Source: Synechococcales cyanobacterium PMM_0036 (lineage in GTDB: Bacteria; Cyanobacteriota; Cyanobacteriia; Elainellales; Elainellaceae). From it: a stretch of DNA of 6,519 bases. Positions within the stretch are counted from its first letter, which is position 1. Each line of letters begins with the position of its first letter. The stretch spans positions 1 through 6,519 of the forward strand of contig CASBQM010000722.1 of NCBI GenBank assembly GCA_949127645.1, given 5' to 3'. The notes beneath the pieces are model-generated. The model worked only from the letters and a program-made list of their open reading frames with translations, searched no databases and had not been told where the DNA came from. The translations under genes and the position numbers were made by a program. This document shows, in pieces, positions 1-6,049 of the stretch.

Positions 1-882
1 CAGCAAACCGAAACGCTGTTTGCCGCCGGACAGCACGAAGCCGCGATCGCTTTTTCCGAGAAAGCGATCGCCACCCAGCCTGATAATCCTGCCTTGTGGC
101 TGACTCGCGGCATGGCGTTGGCAGAGCTAAAGCGCAACGACGAAGCTCTGACTGCCTTCGACAAAGCCCTCAAGCTTCAGCCTGACAGCGCGATCGCCTG
201 GTATCACCAGGGCATTCTCCTGAAGGAAATGAAGCAGTACGACGCGGCATTAGCGGCATTCGATAGCGCCCTCAAGCTCCAGCCTAACGATTACAAGGCA
301 TTGCTGAATCGCGGCGTGACTCTGGGACGGCTGAAGCAGCCCGATGAAGCGATCGCCTCCTTCGACAAAGCTCTGGAGATCAAGCCCGACTATCACGAAG
401 CCTGGGTGAATCGAGGCGTCATTCTGGGTACGATGCAGCGCCCCGAAGAGGCTTTTGCCGCCTTCGATAAAGCCACCGAAACCGATCCCGATAACTCCAC
501 CGCATGGCTGAATCGTGGATTGTCCCAATTGGAGCTAGAGCGCTACGAAGACGCGATCGCCTCTTTCGACAAAGTGACCCAGCTCAAGTCCGATTCGTCC
601 AAAGCCTGGGACAGTCGCGGCTATGCCCTGCTGCAACTCGGACGCGACAAAGAGGCGATCGCCAGCTTCAATCGTGCCCTCAAGATCAAGCCCGACTATG
701 CCAGCGCCCACTACAACAAAGCCGCTTGCTACGCCCTGCGCGGCGAAGCCGATATGGCGCTGGAGAGTTTACAAAAGGCGATCGATCTCAACCCCAAATA
801 TCGGAAAGAAGCCAAGGCGGATGCCAACTTCGGTGAACTCAGTCAGGACGATTGGTTTCAGGAAATTACGGATGCTACATAG
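1..882 (+). CDS. TPR (tetratricopeptide repeat) protein, 5' end outside window
   Basis: The frame is open from base 1 to a TAG at 880-882, giving 293 residues with no start in the window; the TTG at 94 and ATG at 112 lie inside repeats and are unlikely to be the real start. The visible protein is almost entirely 34-residue TPR units. Full units begin near nt 94, 196, 298, 400, 502, 604 and 706, with part of one more before them. Each shows the usual pattern: an AW..RG-type helix A, EAIASFDKAL-type helix B, and a KPDY or QPD turn. The tail after the last unit (EAKADANFGELSQDDWFQ) resembles the end of many cyanobacterial TPR proteins. TPR proteins are scaffolds for protein-protein contacts; the partner is not visible. 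No catalytic domain, signal peptide or membrane segment is seen, but the missing N-terminus could hold one. The FAD protein gene follows after 34 bp on the same strand, so co-transcription is possible. Confidence 0.93.
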   Translation, partial: QQTETLFAAGQHEAAIAFSEKAIATQPDNPALWLTRGMALAELKRNDEALTAFDKALKLQPDSAIAWYHQGILLKEMKQYDAALAAFDSALKLQPNDYKALLNRGVTLGRLKQPDEAIASFDKALEIKPDYHEAWVNRGVILGTMQRPEEAFAAFDKATETDPDNSTAWLNRGLSQLELERYEDAIASFDKVTQLKSDSSKAWDSRGYALLQLGRDKEAIASFNRALKIKPDYASAHYNKAACYALRGEADMALESLQKAIDLNPKYRKEAKADANFGELSQDDWFQEITDAT

Positions 883-883
883 A

Positions 884-911
884 AGTCTAAAAACAGCAGT
901 CTAAAAATAGC
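884..911. repeat. 14-bp imperfect tandem direct repeat
   Basis: AGTCTAAAAACAGC at 884-897 is followed directly by AGTCTAAAAATAGC at 898-911, with one mismatch. The pair fills most of the 34-bp gap between the TPR gene stop and the ATG at 917. It may be a replication-slippage duplication or a regulatory site. It leaves no recognisable ribosome binding site in front of the next gene. Confidence 0.7.
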
Positions 912-916
912 AACCC

Positions 917-2524
917 ATGACCACAGCCACTCGTTCCTACGACTTTGTTGGATTCGGCGATGAAGTTCCTGGTATTTTGGCGCTCGTCTCTGCTGCCAGA
1001 GAATACTACAGCCGCATCGGCAGCTATCCCAAAAGCGTACTCATGCTACGGGGCAACGCCCAAGACGGTGTGGGCGGTCATCTGGTACGCGGCAGACTAG
1101 CCTACCTCGATCGCAGCAGGGTGCCCGAACCCACTCGTCGAGACTTCTACCTGGAGAATTTTGGCGATCCTCCCGCCATCTATCGGGAGTTTTTGCAGCG
1201 ATCGGGTGTGGATAAAGTGGCGATCGATCCCGGCAATGCCAACCTAGTGCTCCGGGAAATGATGAGTGAAGCTGGGATCGATATTCTCAGCAACGCCAAA
1301 ATTACGTCTGTCCTCAAAGCAGGCGGCAAGATCACAGGCTTGCAGCTTGCCAGAGGTGAGACGTTCTCCGGTAAGCAGTTCATTGACTCTACGGTGAATG
1401 GCGAACTGGCACAGTTGGCAGGCATCAAAAAGCTAACGGGATATGCGTCGCTGGGCTTGCCGCAGTCAGAGCTATCGGTGACGCTGGTTTTTGCCACCCA
1501 GGGGCTGAGTCCGCAGAAGTTAAGTTCCCTTGAGTTCAATTATCTCAAGCGCTTCACCAATGCGTCGGATACGGAAGCCCAAAGATGGATCGAGATAGCA
1601 GCCGGCGGCGATGCTGCTCTGACACAACTCCTGAGAAACTCGCTGACTCGCGCCTATGGGCAGCTCAACACCCTGGATCTGGGCACAGACTATATTGACG
1701 TTTACAGCCGCGCTTTGTCGATCGCCTATCATGCCTTCCGTGGCACTAAGCATTATCTACCCGAAAGCAAAGCCATTTTCGACAATCCCAACATTGCAGT
1801 TCTCCCAGACGATCGCCTCTTTTGGAATGGGCTGCTGTTCTTTGTCAATGCTTCCCAAGCTGAAGCCTTAGCCCGTGGCGGAGCTAAACCCACCGCCGAG
1901 ATGCTGAAGGAAATGGGCTATGTTGAGCGTTGGCTCAAGAGTTTGGGGGCAACCTCAGTGAGGATAGCTCCAGAACTCTACATTCGTCATGCGGGTAATA
2001 TTGTCGGTGCGATCGATCCGCTCAGCGGTGCCCAAATGACGGCGGGGGGCGTACCTGAATCCCAGGCTTTGGGCACCTTTGGCTACCAGTTTGATACGCG
2101 TGGCGGTATCCTCGGTCTATGGCAGCGGGCAGCGAATAAGGGCGTGAAAAAGTTTGCCTTCAAAGCGCCATTGCTAAACGTAGGAATACGTCATACTTTT
2201 CTCAAAGACATTTCTAACCTGGCGGTGGTTAGTCCCGCCTCTGGCTTTACAGGTGGCGCGAGTGCAGTGGGGAGAATTGTAGAATTTAACGTGGCGGTAG
2301 GGCAGTCCGTTGGCATTGCGATGACGATCGCCCTACTCAGCAACCGCAACCTTTCGGATATCCCCAATGAGGAAGTTCACAATACCCTCGTGGAGACAGA
2401 CAGACTGCCCAAAATCTACGGAAGATACGATCCGACCGATACCTCTACCATGGGAGACTTCGAGAAACGGATGTATGAATCAAGTTTGGCGATTCCGGTA
2501 GACTTTAATGGAGCGATCGTCTAG
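917..2524 (+). CDS. FAD-dependent oxidoreductase-like protein with divergent Rossmann motif
   Basis: This 535-residue protein has the plan of the FAD_oxidored-type flavoproteins. There is an N-terminal beta-alpha-beta segment (YDFVGFGDEVPGILAL, residues 8-23) and a second glycine-rich loop (DGVGGH, residues 50-55). A dinucleotide-contact stretch reads DSTVNGELAQLAG. Near the C-terminus are GFTGGASAVGR (443-453) and VGQSVGIA (461-468), which match the FAD-closing region of these enzymes. The N-terminal motif is unusual: the canonical GxGxxG is replaced by GFGDEVPG, and the end of strand 2 reads LMLRGN with no acidic residue to hold the ribose. No substrate can be assigned. No signal peptide or membrane helix is evident, so it is probably cytoplasmic. 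The ATG at 917 has no good Shine-Dalgarno sequence but gives a sensible N-terminus. It sits 34 bp after the TPR gene and ends 5 bp from the convergent DUF305 gene. Confidence 0.85.
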   Translation: MTTATRSYDFVGFGDEVPGILALVSAAREYYSRIGSYPKSVLMLRGNAQDGVGGHLVRGRLAYLDRSRVPEPTRRDFYLENFGDPPAIYREFLQRSGVDKVAIDPGNANLVLREMMSEAGIDILSNAKITSVLKAGGKITGLQLARGETFSGKQFIDSTVNGELAQLAGIKKLTGYASLGLPQSELSVTLVFATQGLSPQKLSSLEFNYLKRFTNASDTEAQRWIEIAAGGDAALTQLLRNSLTRAYGQLNTLDLGTDYIDVYSRALSIAYHAFRGTKHYLPESKAIFDNPNIAVLPDDRLFWNGLLFFVNASQAEALARGGAKPTAEMLKEMGYVERWLKSLGATSVRIAPELYIRHAGNIVGAIDPLSGAQMTAGGVPESQALGTFGYQFDTRGGILGLWQRAANKGVKKFAFKAPLLNVGIRHTFLKDISNLAVVSPASGFTGGASAVGRIVEFNVAVGQSVGIAMTIALLSNRNLSDIPNEEVHNTLVETDRLPKIYGRYDPTDTSTMGDFEKRMYESSLAIPVDFNGAIV

Positions 2525-2529
2525 CGCGA

Positions 2530-3213
2530 CTACTGCCCGTACCATGCCTTTTTCCACTGCTGCATCTGAGCGATTTCCTGCTCTTGGCTGGTAATAATCT
2601 CTTGAGCTAGCTTTTTAATTTCAGGGCGATCGCTCTTCTGCAATGCCTCTTTTGCCATCCCCAATGCGCCTTCATGATGAGGGATCATGGCATTAAGGAA
2701 ACGGAGATCAAACTGGTCATCTGCCGCTCCCAAGTCCACGTTCATCATCATGCTCGATTTCATCTCAGCAGACATCGGCATCATGTGACCCATTTCTGCA
2801 CTGTACATCATCGGCGTATCCCCAGCTTTGGGATACCAGGCGGTGCGCCACTGCTTCATCTGGGCAATTTCTTTTTGCTGAGCGTCAATAATCGCTTGAG
2901 CCAATTGCTTGATTTCGGGTCGCTGCGATTTTTGCAGTGCCTCTTGTGCCATGACAACGGCTCCTTCGTGATGAGGAGTCATGCCATCCAGAAAGCGCAG
3001 GTCAAAGTTTTCATCCTTAGGGCCTAGGCTCATGTTCATGGAGCCATGATTCATACCCGACATGGATTGTGCTACATCTTGAGCGGGTGAAGCGTTAGTC
3101 GATGGGCTGTTAGCGGATCTGGCATCAGGATTTGAACAAGCAGCCAGAATAAGGCTACTAGTAAACGCAAGGGCTAGTAAGGGGGTTTTGAGTTTCATAG
3201 GTTTGTTATTCAT
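2530..3213 (-). CDS. copM: CopM-like lipoprotein with two DUF305 domains (copper binding)
   Basis: The 227-residue protein starts with a positively charged, hydrophobic signal and a lipobox LAAC, with the lipidated Cys at residue 26. Mature protein should therefore be a periplasmic or membrane-anchored lipoprotein. After a Ser/Pro/Asn linker come two DUF305 (ferritin-like helical) domains at about 68-127 and 166-225. Both contain FDLRFL, PHHEGA, RPEIK.LAQ and EIAQM.QW..AWY. Compared by eye over 60 residues they share about 42 positions, a tandem duplication. Met/His-rich stretches precede each domain (51-61; 135-157, with MGHMMPM), typical metal ligands. In Synechocystis the DUF305 protein CopM binds copper outside the cytoplasm and lies beside copRS; the operator-like repeat upstream here agrees with that role. 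The symbol rests on this similarity and is not certain. The start could be M1 (3211-3213) or M6 (3196-3198), as neither has a clear ribosome binding site. No terminator is seen before the convergent FAD gene. Confidence 0.9.
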   Translation of the reverse strand: MNNKPMKLKTPLLALAFTSSLILAACSNPDARSANSPSTNASPAQDVAQSMSGMNHGSMNMSLGPKDENFDLRFLDGMTPHHEGAVVMAQEALQKSQRPEIKQLAQAIIDAQQKEIAQMKQWRTAWYPKAGDTPMMYSAEMGHMMPMSAEMKSSMMMNVDLGAADDQFDLRFLNAMIPHHEGALGMAKEALQKSDRPEIKKLAQEIITSQEQEIAQMQQWKKAWYGQ

Positions 3214-3276
3214 AGCATTTTTATGCGGTTTCTGCCCTTCGCGCTCCGATCGAGAACCATTCGGGCAAGTGTACTT

Positions 3277-3282
3277 CTATTA
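3277..3282 (-). promoter_or_regulatory. Candidate -10 element of the DUF305 gene
   Basis: TAATAG on the minus strand lies 15 bp downstream of the proximal TTTCAT, so the operator would cover the -35 region, as is usual for sites of activators of the OmpR class. It would give a 5' leader of roughly 55-60 nt. The match to TATAAT is only moderate. Confidence 0.3.
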
Positions 3283-3297
3283 CTCTTGCAAATGATT

Positions 3298-3314
3298 ATG
3301 AAATTAGGATGAAA
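3298..3314 (-). promoter_or_regulatory. Putative CopR-type operator, TTTCAT-N5-TTTCAT
   Basis: On the minus strand two perfect TTTCAT hexamers are separated by CCTAA, giving an 11-bp period (plus strand ATGAAA at 3298-3303 and 3309-3314). This is the arrangement I recall for the CopR response-regulator site in front of Synechocystis copM and copBAC. It lies 85 bp upstream of the DUF305 gene start, oriented towards it, and just after the stop of the kinase remnant. OmpR-family regulators generally bind such 11-bp-phased direct repeats. The match to CopR is from memory and has not been tested. Confidence 0.6.
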
Positions 3315-3782
3315 CTAGCCTAAGTTTGTCCACCAAGGCATTGATTTCTCACCAAAGGCAAACGCACATTCAATGTGCTGACCTAACTCGCTTTGAACTT
3401 GGATATTGCCGTGATGCGTTTGGACAATTGCCAAGACGATCGCTAACCCCAAACCAGATCCTCCCGTTGAACGAGAGTTGCCAGCCCCGACATCCACCAG
3501 CTAGTGATGGCTACCAGCAGGAGAGCGAAGGGCAGCAGCGGCAAACGTTTGATAATGGCAAGATGCTCGTCATATTCTCTGAGCGATCGCCCGATCTGGA
3601 CATACCCCCACAAGGGACGATTCTCAGCTTATAAGGGCATCGAAATTTGGTGATAGCGATCGCCTTGCTGAGTAGCGATCGTTTGCCAAAGCGGATGTGC
3701 TGAAATGGGCAGTCCTTCAGGTTGGTTTCCCAGCAGGGCGATCATGGCTTGGGATGAGGGCAGTTCATACTTGTACTCAGCA
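3315..3782 (-). pseudogene. Degraded sensor histidine kinase (possible former copS)
   Basis: Reading the minus strand from 3782 down, a kinase sensor domain is recognisable (EYKYELPSSQAMIALLGN, then AHPLWQTIATQQGDRYHQ, then RPLWGYVQIGRSLREYDEH). It is followed by a membrane helix (LPLLPFALLLVAITSWWMSG). The frame carries a TAA at 3629-3631 where a residue such as Tyr is expected. At about 3480-3500 the membrane helix runs straight, in another frame, into the ATPase G box (GNSRSTGGSGLGLAIV). The HisKA phosphoacceptor His region and the N box are gone, some 200 residues. Near the 3' end the frame breaks again around 3380: restoring two bases yields GQGTLNVRLPL, the normal kinase ending, with a stop at 3320-3322. 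The first membrane helix and the start are missing beyond 3782, where toxin-antitoxin sequence begins. Its position next to a CopM-like gene and a CopR-like box suggests it was the copper sensor; that is inference. It cannot make a working kinase. Confidence 0.8.
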
Positions 3783-3818
3783 ACGCCGAACGCTGAACTG
3801 TATCGACGTTTAGCATAA
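3783..3818 (+). pseudogene. C-terminal remnant of an antitoxin gene
   Basis: The codons before the toxin read ATPNAELYRRLA followed by TAA at 3816-3818. The last base of this stop is the first base of the toxin ATG (TAATG). This stop/start overlap is typical of toxin-antitoxin operons, and endings like NAELYRRLA occur in small cyanobacterial antitoxins, from memory. Upstream of about 3783 the sequence becomes the opposite-strand kinase remnant, so the body of the antitoxin is absent. The alternative is a chance short reading frame. Confidence 0.4.
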
Positions 3819-4084
3819 TGCGCTTTTTGACGCTAATTGAGGTTTTAGAACTGCATCGTAGAATTATTGAGCCATCCGGTAGAGCATTAGGTATCCGAGA
3901 TATTGGCTTGCTGGAGTCAGCGATCGCTCAACCCCGAATGACGTTTGGTGGAGAAGAACTGTATCCAAGTTTGCTGGAGAAATCAGCAGCATTAGGGTTT
4001 TCTATCATGATGAACCATCCATTTTTAGATGGAAACAAACCTACAGGTCACGCTGCCACAGAAACTTGCGATCGCCCACAGTAA
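3818..4084 (+). pseudogene. Truncated Doc-like (Fic fold) toxin
   Basis: The 88-residue ORF begins like chromosomal Doc (death-on-curing) toxins: LIEVLELHRRIIEPSG, LGIRDIGLLESAIAQP, then MTFGGEELYPSLLEKSAALGFS. The Fic/Doc signature follows at residues 67-78 as HPFLDGNKPTGH. Family members have NKR at this place; the Arg is here Pro75 (codon CCT at 4040-4042, one base from CGT). Doc proteins usually continue to about 120-130 residues, but here the reading turns into ETCDRPQ and stops at 4082-4084, with no recognisable remainder downstream. Active Doc modifies elongation factor Tu and is neutralised by an antitoxin encoded just upstream. With the signature Arg lost, the C-terminus missing and the antitoxin reduced to a stub, this is most likely a dead module. 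The start is set by overlap with the upstream stop. Confidence 0.75.
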
Positions 4085-4107
4085 GATTGCGATCCCATGC
4101 AGCAAGA
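4066..4107. repeat. 21-bp imperfect tandem repeat at the broken end of the Doc gene
   Basis: Two 21-bp units (4066-4086 and 4087-4107) both begin TTGCGATC and end AAGA, matching at about 16 of 21 positions. A third partial start (TTGCAGC) follows at 4108. The first unit contains a HIP1 octamer. The repeat sits exactly where the toxin reading frame departs from its family. The stretch 4085-4173 contains no other recognisable gene. Confidence 0.45.
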
Positions 4108-4173
4108 TTGCAGCTAATACAATGCTATTGCAGCAGGTTTTTTAGTGCGATCGCCCAAGCCATAACGGTCTAT

Positions 4174-4204
4174 AAAAAAGCGGGTTGTGAAATGTCCACA
4201 ACCC
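4174..4204 (-). terminator. Intrinsic terminator of chlP
   Basis: On the minus strand an 8-bp perfect stem, GGGTTGTG paired with CACAACCC around a 7-nt loop (4182-4204), is followed after two bases by six T residues (4174-4179). It lies about 33 bp beyond the chlP stop, in the right orientation. The stem is less GC-rich than the strongest terminators but has the full hairpin-plus-U-tract form. Confidence 0.8.
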
Positions 4205-4236
4205 ACCGGATAGAAATTTGGTGCGATCTAAAAAAC

Positions 4237-5460
4237 CTACGGTGCTAGAGCATTGCCCCGTAGCAGACTGCCGATCGTCTTAGCCGTGATCTTCATTTGT
4301 ACAAAGGGGTTTGCCGGAACGACGGTTTTGTACAGGTAGCTATCAAAGGTCAGCTTTTGCACGTCGATATCGGCGCACATTTCCACGAAAGCCTCGCGGG
4401 TGGCATCCGATCGATAGAATACAGACTGAAGAATATCTAGCACCCGATAGGTGATGCCATACTTCTTGTCCCAACGCTTCAGGTATACCTTCAGGTCGGC
4501 TTCAGTGGGAATGGTTTGTCCCTTGTTGGAGAATTCCACGATCGCCTCAGCACACATCCGCCCCGACTTTGCCGCAAAGTAGATGCCCTCGCCCGAAGAC
4601 TTGGTGACATAGCCAGCAGCATCGCCCACCAGCGCCACTCTGCCGACGACTCGGCGAGGTCTGGGATGCTCAGGAATAGGATGGGCTTCCACTTTGATGA
4701 TTTTGCCGCCCTCTAGCCGCTTAGCGGCTCTGGCACGAATTCCGGCTTGCAGCTTCTTGATGTCGGCTTTGTGAACCTTCATCGTGCCTGTGCCGACGGC
4801 AACGTGGTCGTGTTTGGGGAATACCCAGGCGTAAAAGTCCGTCGAGACATCATCCCCGACATACATTTCTGCCAAGTCCTGGTAGTACTCCATCTTGTCG
4901 TCTGGTAGACGAATCCTTTCCTGGAAGGCGATCGCGTAATTATAGTCCCCTGCGTCAATTGCTTTTGCCACCCGCGAGTTTGCGCCATCTGCGCCCACAA
5001 TTAGATCGACTTGCAGCGATCGCGCCGTGCCTTCTAGTGTCCCATTCGAGTGATCGGCGTAGTGCAGAGTATACGCACCTGTACTACCCGTTGGTAAATC
5101 AATACCATGAACGGTGCCGTTGATTAGCTTTGCGCCTAGCTTTTCAGCCCGATTTCGCAAAAAGCTGTCTAGAACCTCGCGGCGGCACATCCCAATGTAC
5201 TCACCGTCCTTCAGGGTTTCACCAATATTCACCTCTATATTAGAGGGCGAGATCATTTTCATCTTACGTACCTGGCGATCGATGATCTCAGGTGGCAGCT
5301 CAAACTCGCTGACCATACAGAGAGGAATTGCGCCTCCGCAGGGCTTTGCGTTGTCTAGCTTACGTTCAAATAAATAAGTCTCAATGCCAGCTTTTGCTAA
5401 AGTCTCAGCGGCAGAAGAGCCTGCCGGACCCGATCCCACAACCGCAACCCGTAGTGTCAA
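4237..5460 (-). CDS. chlP: Geranylgeranyl diphosphate/chlorophyll reductase ChlP
   Basis: ChlP uses NADPH to reduce three double bonds of geranylgeranyl groups, supplying phytyl for chlorophyll a, tocopherol and phylloquinone; it acts at the thylakoid membrane. The 407-residue product has the family's normal length. It shows a classical FAD motif (VAVVGSGPAGSSAAE, residues 5-19) with Glu32 ending strand 2. The family segment KPCGGAIP lies at 39-46, DLIVGADGANSRVAKAI follows in the middle, and the second FAD contact reads VALVGDAAGYVTKSSGEGI. The C-terminal part (KRWDKKYGITYRVLD, FVEMCADIDVQKLTFDSYL) also fits ChlP. The start codon is TTG at 5458-5460. It is supported by an upstream AGGAG and by an N-terminus (MTLRVAVVG) that matches the usual ChlP beginning. 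The gene is monocistronic by appearance, with its own terminator about 33 bp downstream. No damage is seen. Confidence 0.97.
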   Translation of the reverse strand: MTLRVAVVGSGPAGSSAAETLAKAGIETYLFERKLDNAKPCGGAIPLCMVSEFELPPEIIDRQVRKMKMISPSNIEVNIGETLKDGEYIGMCRREVLDSFLRNRAEKLGAKLINGTVHGIDLPTGSTGAYTLHYADHSNGTLEGTARSLQVDLIVGADGANSRVAKAIDAGDYNYAIAFQERIRLPDDKMEYYQDLAEMYVGDDVSTDFYAWVFPKHDHVAVGTGTMKVHKADIKKLQAGIRARAAKRLEGGKIIKVEAHPIPEHPRPRRVVGRVALVGDAAGYVTKSSGEGIYFAAKSGRMCAEAIVEFSNKGQTIPTEADLKVYLKRWDKKYGITYRVLDILQSVFYRSDATREAFVEMCADIDVQKLTFDSYLYKTVVPANPFVQMKITAKTIGSLLRGNALAP

Positions 5461-5467
5461 AGGTTTT

Positions 5468-5472
5468 CTCCT
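5468..5472 (-). promoter_or_regulatory. Ribosome binding site of chlP that fixes the TTG start
   Basis: The minus strand reads AGGAG followed by seven bases (AAAACCT) and then TTG. This spacing is ideal and decides in favour of the non-ATG start, since no ATG near the N-terminus would keep the FAD motif complete. Confidence 0.8.
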
Positions 5473-5634
5473 AACTTTCCCAAGCTCACGGATCGCATCC
5501 TATCACGGAGATTTCGTTAATTTCCATTTGAGGAGCAGAAGCTTCGTGAAATGAAACAGACCTTAATAATCTGCCCTCAGACGGAACTCCAGGAAAGCAT
5601 GATTGTAGGACAACAAGCCGATGGCGCAAGGAGA

Positions 5635-5874
5635 CTAGGGAGCCATAATGGGCATAGGGCGATCGGATGAACTAATCAGGCAGCTTGGCAAGATGTGGAG
5701 AAATTGAATTAGCTCATTTAAGCACTCATAGGGTCTGCCAATGAAGCAGCTATTTTCAATCCAGTAGAGAAGGTCTTCATCGACCTGCATTACTTTAAGA
5801 ACGCAGCCTTTAGCCTTAGCAAGGCTAGCAGCAGTTGCAAGATTCGCGGGCATTGTCGATGTGGGAGTTGACAT
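5635..5874 (-). CDS. Small hypothetical protein, 79 aa
   Basis: I do not recognise this protein. The ORF begins at an ATG (5872-5874) and ends at TAG (5635-5637). Its N-terminus is Ser/Thr/Ala-rich (STPTSTMPANLATAA). The middle is mixed and acidic (KVMQVDEDLLYWIENSCF), followed by YECLNELIQFLHILPSCL, which could form an amphipathic helix. It contains three Cys besides a small Pro/Met-rich tail. There is no signal peptide or clear membrane segment. No Shine-Dalgarno sequence precedes the ATG, and an in-frame stop lies close upstream, so the start cannot be moved much. It lies 174 bp upstream of chlP on the same strand and just downstream of an 11-bp repeat array. It could be a real small protein or a chance ORF. 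Confidence 0.4.
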   Translation of the reverse strand: MSTPTSTMPANLATAASLAKAKGCVLKVMQVDEDLLYWIENSCFIGRPYECLNELIQFLHILPSCLISSSDRPMPIMAP

Positions 5875-5890
5875 AAATAATTTTGCCTAG

Positions 5891-5934
5891 CTTACTGAGG
5901 ACTTACTGAGGACTTACTAAGAGCTTTACGTGAG
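5891..5934. repeat. 11-bp phased direct repeats, Pho-box-like
   Basis: CTTACTGAGGA occurs twice in perfect tandem (5891-5901, 5902-5912). A third copy, CTTACTAAGAG, follows at 5913-5923, and a weaker one, CTTTACGTGAG, at 5924-5934. Seen as 8-bp cores with 3-bp spacers (CTTACTGA-GGA), the layout is that of cyanobacterial Pho boxes (consensus near CTTAACCT with 3-bp spacers), although the core sequence agrees only in part. It lies 17 bp upstream of the small minus-strand ORF and about 115 bp upstream of the plus-strand ATG at 6050. It may be an operator for an OmpR/PhoB-family regulator or a simple slippage repeat. Confidence 0.55.
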
Positions 5935-6037
5935 TTTTCAGGACTTCTACCGAGGACAAGCCCAACATTTTAACGACTTTTAAGCTTCGTCCAATTCTAA
6001 AGGATCTTTTTCAAATACAGGACACATATGTTTCTTT

Positions 6038-6044
6038 AGAAGGA
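6038..6044 (+). promoter_or_regulatory. Ribosome binding site before the ATG at 6050
   Basis: AGAAGGA lies five bases before ATG at 6050. It is one of the best Shine-Dalgarno matches in the window, which suggests that 6050 is, or was, a true translation start although the frame meets a stop nine codons later. Confidence 0.45.
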
Positions 6045-6049
6045 ATTAT

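Noticed and set aside
2674..3027. His-rich plus-strand ORF of 117 residues
   Set aside because: The histidines come from reading ATG/CAT-rich Met codons of the DUF305 gene on the opposite strand; it is a shadow.
3315..3497. Reading the 60-residue minus-strand ORF as a stand-alone ATPase-like protein
   Set aside because: It begins inside a deletion joint and ends in a frameshifted tail; the sensor and membrane parts upstream show it is a fragment of a larger dead kinase.
3326..3634. Plus-strand ORF of 102 residues
   Set aside because: It is the antisense of the kinase remnant, whose sensor, membrane and G-box pieces are clearly recognisable on the other strand.
4085..4173. Search for the missing C-terminal part of the Doc toxin
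   Set aside because: All three plus-strand frames were read and none shows the expected family continuation, so it is a deletion and not a simple frameshift.
4066..4248. Plus-strand ORF of 60 residues after the Doc remnant
   Set aside because: It runs through a tandem repeat, the chlP terminator hairpin and into chlP itself; its composition (RSPTVRLRSHAAR) looks like a chance reading of HIP1-rich DNA.
5621..5646. ATGGC...GCCAT inverted repeat as a terminator after the small minus-strand ORF
   Set aside because: The stem is only 5 bp with a 16-nt loop and has no U-tract on either strand.
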